Shown: positions 57,013 through 64,000 of the stretch, piece by piece
Layout of the letters: each line of letters opens with the position of its first letter
Position numbering within the stretch: position 1 is the stretch's first letter
Assembly: GCF_035046505.1 (NCBI RefSeq)
Contig: NC_089830.1
Location: 8,608,315 to 8,672,314, forward strand
DNA length: 64,000 nt
Direction of reading: 5' to 3'
From: Tiliqua scincoides
Taxonomy: Eukaryota; Chordata; Lepidosauria; Squamata; Scincidae
Position numbers and translations under genes: made by a program
The notes under the pieces: model-generated
What the model was told of the DNA's origin: nothing
Database searches by the model: none
What the model saw: the letters and a program-made list of their open reading frames with translations, nothing else

Positions 57013-58159
57013 TACAACTTTGGGGTCTGCAAGACAGAATAGGTTGAGGGACTCTTTCTTGCCCACATGATGCCCTGACAGGCAAGGAACTGGAGCAGCT
57101 CATCAAATATGGCTGCAATCTTATACACACTTTAATTGAAGTTAGGACACAATGGTATAACTTCTGAATAGACATTGTTAGGCTTGTACTCTATGTTTGG
57201 TCCAGAAATCAACCTATGGAGGCCCCTTGGAAGGTTAAACAGATGTAATTTCTGGATGGCCACACAACACTCTGCTCTAGGCATTCTCAGAATTTGTCCA
57301 TCAGGAACCCAGAGGTGGTGGGAAAGTGGCTGCCACATGCCCTTGGCCTGTCCCAAGCAAACCCCCTTCTTCATCACGCCTTTCAAGCTGACCTTTCCTG
57401 CACAGACAGGGAGGCAGCCAGCCAGCTGCTAATGATTTCACAGTTATCTTCAGCAGCCACCACCTGCCGGCAATGGAAGTGTGGCCTCAATATGACAATC
57501 TACATTATTTCTGGATTGATTTATAAATGAGACCTTGACTTTGTGCAGCTGGAGGCAGCTCACCGAGGGGGCTGCTGGGATCACAGCAGAAGGGAAAGGT
57601 CTCTGTGGCCTTTCCCTCCTGAGCTTGGCTCCCTGCTTTAGATCCACTTGCAGAGAGCTCAGGTGAGCTGATTCTATGGGTCCTGCTTTCACATTGCTTT
57701 GCTCACAATTCACTTACTATCCCCTGATAGCACAATGCAACTCTGCCCTTCCCCTGGTGTACACCTCCCACCTTGCTTTACAGGATCTGCTCCCAGCTCT
57801 TAAAAAAAAAAAAAAAAGACCCGCTGGAAAAAATGAATCAGGCACAGCTCTGCAAACACTTTCGTCTTTGTGCCATTACTGTAGCTTAGGGCCAATCTGA
57901 TCTAACTTTCCAGCATGGATGCAGCCTCAATGCAGTCCTGGGGTAAGGGAACATTTGTTCCCTTACCTGGAAGAGGCCTCTGTGACTGCTCTCCTTCGAC
58001 ATTGTGTGCCTCATTGGCTTGGCTACATCAGCACTGGAAAGTTGAATAGGATTAGGCCCTAAAAGAAAGGTGTGTTGGAAAGACAAGTACCCAAATACAC
58101 ACTATTCAATCGACTGTGGACATTTTAATTCTACTGACATTTAAATCTGGTTTATAAAG
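57013..58159. other. Intergenic with short repeats
   Basis: A diverged palindromic 90-bp repeat lies at about 57110-57190, a poly-A run at 57801-57815 and a short inverted-end repeat at 57886-58070. No gene. Confidence 0.5.
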
Positions 58160-58374
58160 CAGTGTTTCCCAAATTGTGGGTCAGGACCCACCAGTGGAAC
58201 TTGAACTGATTTTTGGTGGGTCACAAAAAATGAGCCCAGTTTCAGCCTTCTGTTTGGCCTAGAAGTCCCTAATTGCACATCTTGCTCTCCAGTTCAGCCT
58301 TCTGGGTCTCCTGGAATGACTGTAATGGTTTGGGGGAATAGTCCTTGAACTCAGTTTCTAGGAAGAGTCTAGCA

Positions 58375-58696
58375 CAGGGGTGCTCACACTTTTTTGGCTC
58401 GAGAGCTACTTTGAAACCCAGCAAGGCCCGTAGATCTACCAGGGGGAAGGAAGCACCCCCTTTAATGTATGGAGCCCCTGCTGGAGTCTAGTCAGTTTCA
58501 TCAGTTTTGTTGCTGCATGCCTGAAGAGCAGCTAAAGTGTCAGTTTCAGTGTCAGTTTAGTGTCAGCTAAATATGTCAGTTTCGTCTAGTCACTAGACGA
58601 AACTGACATATTAACAGTTTGGAGAGACAGGGCTCCACGATCTACTCATTTTGCCTCGCAATCTACCGGTAGATCTACCGGTATTGAGCACCCCTG
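58375..58696. mobile_element. hAT-type element with perfect target duplication and inner hairpin
   Basis: Termini CAGGGGTGCTCA and TGAGCACCCCTG are perfect inverted repeats, flanked by identical octamers GTCTAGCA (58367-58374 and 58697-58704). Around 58570-58610 there is an almost perfect inner palindrome: ATGTCAGTTTCGTCTAGT facing ACTAGACGAAACTGACAT. Confidence 0.95.
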
Positions 58697-58848
58697 GTCT
58701 AGCAAATGTCTACACACACGCACAACTATATGTAAGATCTCTAGCAACCTCAGGAGCACAGGACCTCAATTATTATTAATTAAAATTATTAATAAATAAT
58801 ATTATTTCTTTCTAGATCTCTGTTTTTCTTTAGTGGGTCACAATAGAG

Positions 58849-59072
58849 CAGCCATTTTCAACCACTATGCCAAGGCACACTAGTGTGCTGTGAATGGTCT
58901 GCAAGTGTGCCATAGGAGTTGGGGGAGGGTCATTTATTAGTAGGGCCATTGGGGGATGTGAGCCCCCACAGTATAGTGTGCTTTGTCAATTGTCCAAAAA
59001 CTGATGGTGTGTCTTGACAATTTTAGTACCATGTCAGTGTGCCGTGAAACAAAAAAAGGTTGAAAATCACTG
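58849..59072. mobile_element. hAT-type element nested in the older copy
   Basis: Termini CAGCCATTTTCAACC and GGTTGAAAATCACTG are inverted. The flanks CAATAGAG and CGATAGAC match 6 of 8. Confidence 0.8.
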
Positions 59073-59152
59073 CGATAGACTGTCATTTAAAAAAAAATAT
59101 CGGTCCCGGCACTAAAAAGTTTGGGGAGCACTGGTTTATAGTGTATGTGTAT

Positions 59153-60096
59153 TAGTATTGGCAACCTTCAGTCTCGAAAGACTATGGTATCGCGCTCTGA
59201 AAGGTGGTTCTGGCACAGCGTCTAGTATGGCTGAAAAGGCCAATCCGGGAGTGACAATCCCTTCCACACCGTGAGCAAGTGCACTCTGTCCCTGGTCTGT
59301 CTCCCTGCCTATGGGCCTTCCTTCTTTGCCTCTTTGCCTCAGCCTGTTGGCCAAGTGTCTCTTCAAACTGGGAAAGGCCATGCTGCACAGCCTGCCTCCA
59401 AGCAGGCCGCTCAGAGGCCAGGCTTTCCCACTTGTTGAGGTCCATTCCTAAGGCCTTCAGATCCCTCTTGCAGATGTCCTTGTATCGCAGCTGTGGTCTA
59501 CCTGTAGGGTGCTTTCCTTGCACGAGTTCTCCATAGAGGAGATCCTTTGGGATCCGGCCATCATCCATTCTCACGACATGACCGAGCCAATGCAGGCGTC
59601 TCTGTTTCAGCAGTGCATATATGCTAGGGATTCCAGCATGTTCGAGGACTGTGTTGTTAGGAACTTTGTCCTGCCAGGTGATGCCGAGAATGCGTCGGAG
59701 GCAGCGCATGTGGAAAGCGTTCAGTTTCCTCTCCTGTTGTGAGCGGAGAGTCCATGACTCGCTGTAGTACAGAAGTGTACTCAGGATGCAAGCTCACTCT
59801 GCCAAAGATCTCCAGCAGCTCATGGATCGTTTTAGCAAGGCCTGCCAAGATTTTGGACTGACGATCAGCCTAAAGAAAACACAGGTCATGGTTCAGGATG
59901 TGGATTCACCTCCCTGCATTACAATCTCTGCGCATGAACTGGAGGTTGTCCATGACTTTGTGTACCTTGGCTCAACGATCTCCAACACTCTTTCTCTTGA
60001 TACTGAGCTAAACAAACGCATTGGTAAAACAGCTACCACGTTTTCCAGACTCACAAAGAGAGTCTGGTCCAACAAGAAGCTGACGGAACATACCAA
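59153..60096 (-). mobile_element. LINE copy with inverted 5' part (twin priming) and 12-bp target duplication
   Basis: 59153-59790 is the 3' part of the 41.6-kb LINE family on the minus strand. 59790-60096 is the adjoining upstream part in plus orientation (CACTCTGCCAAAGATCTCCA to ACGGAACATACCAA). In full-length order the pieces are neighbours, with about 15 bp lost between them. GTGTATGTGTAT stands at both edges (59141-59152 and 60097-60108). Confidence 0.93.
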
Positions 60097-60108
60097 GTGT
60101 ATGTGTAT

Positions 60109-60865
60109 GGATATATTTTTGTGTATATATACACAACTGTGTATGGATATATTTTTGGATATTTAGAAGCCCTTTTTTACAAGCTTATGCTTAGACTATT
60201 ATTATCTATTTTATAGATTGCTATGTTTGTACATTTGGGTATAATATGATAATATGAGCATATGTATTTTTCCCCCCATTTCCCTCTTTTATTTCTTTTT
60301 ACTTATTTATTTGTTGCTTTCAGTGGCATTTTATTATTCAAAAATAAGGAAAGTACTTTAGCATGGACCACTTTTTTAACCTTGGTAACTCACAAAAGGT
60401 AGGTTTGTTCAGGATGGATAAGACAGAGAGTGTCTGAGAATTGATGGGGGGAAATGAGCTGAGTAAACAAGAGGGAAGGGGGGGTCAGGAACCCCACTGA
60501 GGCTAATGAGAGCTGGAATTGCTTGCAATTGCCAGGGAGGCAATGGAGGCTGAGATGAGGATGCTGAGACGGAGGAGGAGGGGAATGAGAACAAAATTAA
60601 AAGGTGAAACTGCTGAATTTCACAGATGGGTCTGAAATAATGAGCTCAGTTATTGGCATCTGGTCTCTAATATGGGGTTTGATGCACCAAACACCACAAT
60701 AAGTTTCAGCTCCTATCACTGCCAGGAATATTAAGGCACATCTGAACCCACACTCCACCTGCCTTTTCCTTCAGATTCCTGCTGATTAGGGGTGTGCAAG
60801 ACTTTTCTTAAAATTTCTCCCTCATTCTCATTCTAAATTTCTCCTTCCATTTGTGCTTCCATTTT
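60109..60865. other. Intergenic, AT-rich
   Basis: Nothing recognised apart from TATA-rich low complexity next to the LINE. Confidence 0.45.
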
Positions 60866-60869
60866 CTCC

Positions 60870-61035
60870 AAGCCTAATCCTATGCATGACTACTCAGAAG
60901 GAAGTCCCATTACAGTCAATGGATGGAAGCAGAGGATTGCAGCCTCACATCACAAACCTATGCATGTCTGCTAGGCAGTAAGTCCCACTGTGTTCAATGG
61001 GGCTTACTCCCAGGAAAGTGTGCATAGGTTTGCAA
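60870..61035. repeat. Two adjacent palindromic 90-bp repeats
   Basis: AATCCTATGCATGACTACTC near 60874 begins one copy. AACCTATGCATGTCTGCT (60956) to GTGTGCATAGGTTTGCAAC (61037) is the second. Confidence 0.75.
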
Positions 61036-61263
61036 CTAGATCTGTCTTCCATTTACTTTATTGTGACCCATTTGTCTTTGTTGGTTTTTAATCCCCCTCC
61101 TATTTTGCATCACAGTTTCTTATAGCAGCTCTCTGCATAGCTGCCTTCAGGCTGTGGCTATTTTTGTCTTCCATTATACCACACATTTCCAGAAGACCAT
61201 AGGGGGAAAAGCAGTCATCACAAAAGCAGAGTGGCCTCAGTTTTGCCCCCGCAATGATTTATG

Positions 61264-61662
61264 CATTGTTTCCTAAACTATGGGTTGGGACCCAGCAGCG
61301 GGCTGTGACCTGATTTATGGTGGGTGGTGAAATTGACAAGCTGATAGCCAATAAGGAAAATGTACTGAGCCCTGTGGAAACCAAAAGGAGTAGCACCTGC
61401 ACATTTATTCATGAGTAGGTGACTGCCTTGGTCCACTCTAAAGGGGAACCCAAGGCCACCAGAATGGGTCCAGTCCTGATGAATGTGGAACACAACAATG
61501 CTCCAGGAGGTGGTTCCCCTACCATATTAAAAAGGATTAAAACAGAGGCTTGAGTGCTAGTAAAGTGAAAGGTTTTTTAGACTCATAAAGCTAGGTGGGT
61601 CCCGATACAGTGTCATTTTGTAATGTGGGTCCTGGTGCTAAAAAGTTTGGGAACCGTTGACT
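61264..61662. mobile_element. hAT-type element, diverged
   Basis: The left end CATTGTTTCCTAAACTATGG and right end AAAAAGTTTGGGAACCGTTG belong to the AAAGTTTGGGAACC family. The interior is unrelated filler. Confidence 0.6.
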
Positions 61663-62198
61663 TATAGTGATGCTGCGGCTGGCGCGTTGCGGGAAAATCA
61701 AAATGGAAACTGCCAGCTTTCAGTTCCACAGAGGAGCACTTTGGCCATGGGCAAAACTGAAAACCCCACCAGCATCCCATGAATGGCAACAAATTGGCTT
61801 CTGAAATCCCCACTCAATTCATATCCCCACTAAATTCATATGGTTTAGAAGTGCCTCGAACACATGATATTGTGTTATACTGAATCACCACAGTGGTCGG
61901 TGTAGCAATCTCTACACACTGACTTGTGCTGTTCCAGGGTTCCAAACATAGATCTTTTCCAGTCCTACCTGGAGATCCCAGGGATGACATCAGCATGCAA
62001 TGCATGTGTTCGGCCACTGAGCCACAGTCCCTCCCTGAAGGCTGTTCATTTCATTGCAAAGAACTGAAGCCAATGGACCTTGATTCAGTTCAATTTTTCA
62101 TTCATTCCAAAATAAACGCACGCCAGAACTGCTGACTCTCCTGCACTTGCCACCTCTTTTGTCACACGCTTCAGTTAATGCACATTTTTCAGCAGCTC
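61663..62198. other. Intergenic, nothing recognised
   Basis: No gene or repeat could be named. Confidence 0.4.
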
Positions 62199-62720
62199 TT
62201 TATTACCACCCTGGTGGTTCTTCCAATAAACACTCCAAGTCTGAAACGCACACAGTATTTTCACTCCCCCTCATATGATTTCTTATATGACATTTGCTTG
62301 TACAAAAATATAGATCAGCTTTTCAAATAAATATTTAGAGTATAGAATACATGGTTCACTGATATCAAAAGCAGTAAGAGGAACCAATCTGAATCCAGGA
62401 TTTTTTGGAGGAGGGGGTGATGGTGGTAGTGATGGTGTTGGGGCAAAGGAGCAAATTAAAACAAGATTTTTACTACTGCTGCTGCTTACAAAGTTCTCAG
62501 TCCCAGTCTTCTCATGGTGTCTCTGGGAAACAGGGAGATGTCAAAGACACTTGACCTCTTGTTGAAGTCAAACCACTCACCCCAGATCCCTTCCTGTCTT
62601 GGCTTCAGCATCTCTGCACTACCTTCTCTGGCGACCTTCCAGGAAAGTTGCGTGATTTGATCATGGCATTGGAGAAACCCCCCCCCCCATCCAATCCACT
62701 GTCAGACTGGGAAGCTGGGA
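62199..62720 (-). other. Possible 3' end of an unrecognised minus-strand gene
   Basis: On the minus strand an AATAAA (62204-62199) is followed by a short GA/T-rich stretch, as at a poly(A) site. Upstream lies UTR-like AT-rich sequence. Before that, an open frame of about 73 codons ends in TAA at 62488-62486; its tail reads EWFDFNKRSSVFDISLFP. A possible acceptor TTGTGGTTGCAG-type tract lies near 62755. I do not recognise the protein, and a chance open frame is not excluded. Confidence 0.25.
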
Positions 62721-64000
62721 CAGAGGGGGACTCCTGACCCTTTCTAACAGCAGCTGCAACCACACAGTCAAGTCACCAGGTCAGAGGACAACAGAAAGAT
62801 ACTAAAGAAGGATTGGAGAGCCAACTTGTGGCATGAGAGCAACACAATCTTGGGCTACAGCTCATGTGTGGTCTCCATCTCACTACTGTGCGCCTCAAGT
62901 ACCCTGCAACATCCCAAGTGCTAAGAATCTACTTGGGCAGACCCAAGTGTAAATGCTTCTGAGTTGAAATAGCTTCTAAGCTGAAATACAGCCATTGTGG
63001 TATGTGGATGGCCAACAGGGGAGGGGGGGTTGGTAAAAATTATTGGGGCTCGGTGATCCCCAAGGAAGCCCGGAGCTCAAATATTTTATTTATTTAAAAG
63101 ATTTATATACTGCCTCTCCCATGCAAACGCAAATGCCCAAGGTTGCACACACGTTGCATATGTGGTTGTTCTTTTTTGCGTAAAAATGTTTAGCAGGTCC
63201 ACCCTTGCTGGGAGACTGGCAAAAAAAAAAAAAAAAAAATTCACCAGGGCTCAAACCCACTCTTGGTTGCACTGGGCATGTGTGAGATATGCACTCTCTT
63301 CCCACAACCCTCCCAAACTGGACTTGTGGTAGAGAGGCTTCAACATGTGCAGTCAGCTGGGTGAATCAGGTAATCAGGAGGAGAGCAGGCAGTCACTCTT
63401 TGAAAGAGGGGGAGAAGGCAGGAGCCCCCTACGGCAGGATGCGACCAATTATTCATTGGTGAGGGATGGAGCCTGCGAATCATCATCATGGTACTGTTGT
63501 CACACTCCCAGGCTCCTGAAGAACATCATGTGTCATGCTGTTGCAAAGTTAATCCAGAAAATCTTCAGAGAGCTGGTACAGATTTGAAAGAGGAAGAAAG
63601 AATGGAATCCACAGTTGCCCATTCATTTGGGTGTAGTGCAAGTGTTCAATAGAGAGGCTCTGCGGACAATGTGTGGGGGGTGGAGGGAAGAGAGCTAAAG
63701 TCAGTATCACTAAACAAATCTTATGATTTTCCTTTAGTTGCTGTTGCTAAGGTAACTACAGTACTTCCCACACAGGGTGAAGGGATCTCAGAAAGCCCCT
63801 GGCTCCCAAGTCTGCATCTGTTTGCGCAGGACCGATGATCAAACAGGACCTTCCAGAAGCTGAGGCACCAAAATGCACCAAAATGCTACCCAGGACATGC
63901 TCTTCCACACCAGCAGAGAATGTGGAAAAGCGAACCCCACAAAGCAGCAAGGAGCATGGAAGGGCACACTCCCTGCACTCAGCTGGGTTATCCAGCAAGA
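62721..64000. other. Intergenic end of window
   Basis: A SINE/LINE tail fragment (TTTATTTATTTAAAAGATTT, about 63084-63103, reversed) and a poly-A run (63222-63238) were seen. No exon was recognised on either strand. Confidence 0.45.

Larger units (their letters stand above)
58160..59133. mobile_element. Old hAT-type element split by two younger hAT insertions
   Basis: The left end CAGTGTTTCCCAAATTGTGG (58160) and right end AAAAAGTTTGGGGAGCACTG (ending 59133) are the inverted termini of one element. Its body is interrupted at 58375-58696 and 58849-59072. TTTATA occurs at both outer edges, a likely remnant of the target duplication. Confidence 0.75.

Noticed and set aside
1-64000. LTR retroelements, endogenous viruses, Polintons, CRISPR arrays
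   Set aside because: No paired long terminal repeats, gag/pol/env-like or capsid-like frames, or regularly spaced repeats were found. The RT frames present are CR1 and one other non-LTR LINE family.

Overview
This is a vertebrate nuclear window, most likely from a reptile and probably a squamate. It carries spliced GT-AG genes with vertebrate proteins, a nearly intact CR1 LINE, many short hAT-type elements with 8-bp target duplications, a tRNA-derived SINE and a very common roughly 90-bp palindromic repeat. The repeat mix supports the reptile assignment; the species is not readable from sequence alone.

Three protein-coding genes were resolved exon by exon. GNL2 (+, 3532-25719, 16 coding exons, 709 aa) encodes the circularly permuted GTPase of pre-60S ribosome assembly. 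DNALI1 (-, 31621-26895, 6 exons, 256 aa) encodes an axonemal inner-arm dynein light intermediate chain and is convergent with GNL2. AIRIM/C1orf109 (-, 39360-37096, 3 coding exons plus an inferred 5' UTR exon, 200 aa) encodes a ribosome maturation factor. As I recall the human map, GNL2 and DNALI1 keep their neighbourhood, but AIRIM lies on the opposite flank, where SNIP1 would be expected. No SNIP1, RSPO1 or CDCA8 exon was recognised.

Layout: 1-3.0 kb is intergenic with hAT and CR1 debris. 3.0-3.5 kb is a GNL2 promoter built from a tandem GC-box array. 3.5-25.7 kb is GNL2, with one truncated CR1 in intron 1 and a nearly complete CR1 in intron 4. 26.5-31.6 kb is DNALI1, with an X-box just upstream of its ATG and a triplicated CCAAT module behind that. 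32-37 kb is repeats plus a fresh 439-bp tandem duplication. 37.1-40.7 kb is AIRIM. 41.3-45.5 kb is a G-rich minisatellite running into a long LINE of an APE-endonuclease family (Vingi-like or RTE-like). 45.5-64 kb is gene-poor. It holds two more copies of that LINE (one carrying an inverted 5' part), nested hAT insertions, two possible conserved non-coding blocks and, near 62.2-62.7 kb, a possible 3' end of an unrecognised minus-strand gene.

GNL2 and AIRIM both serve 60S maturation, while DNALI1 is ciliary, and the promoter motifs fit that split. I saw no retrovirus, LTR element, Polinton, CRISPR array or bacterial-type operon.
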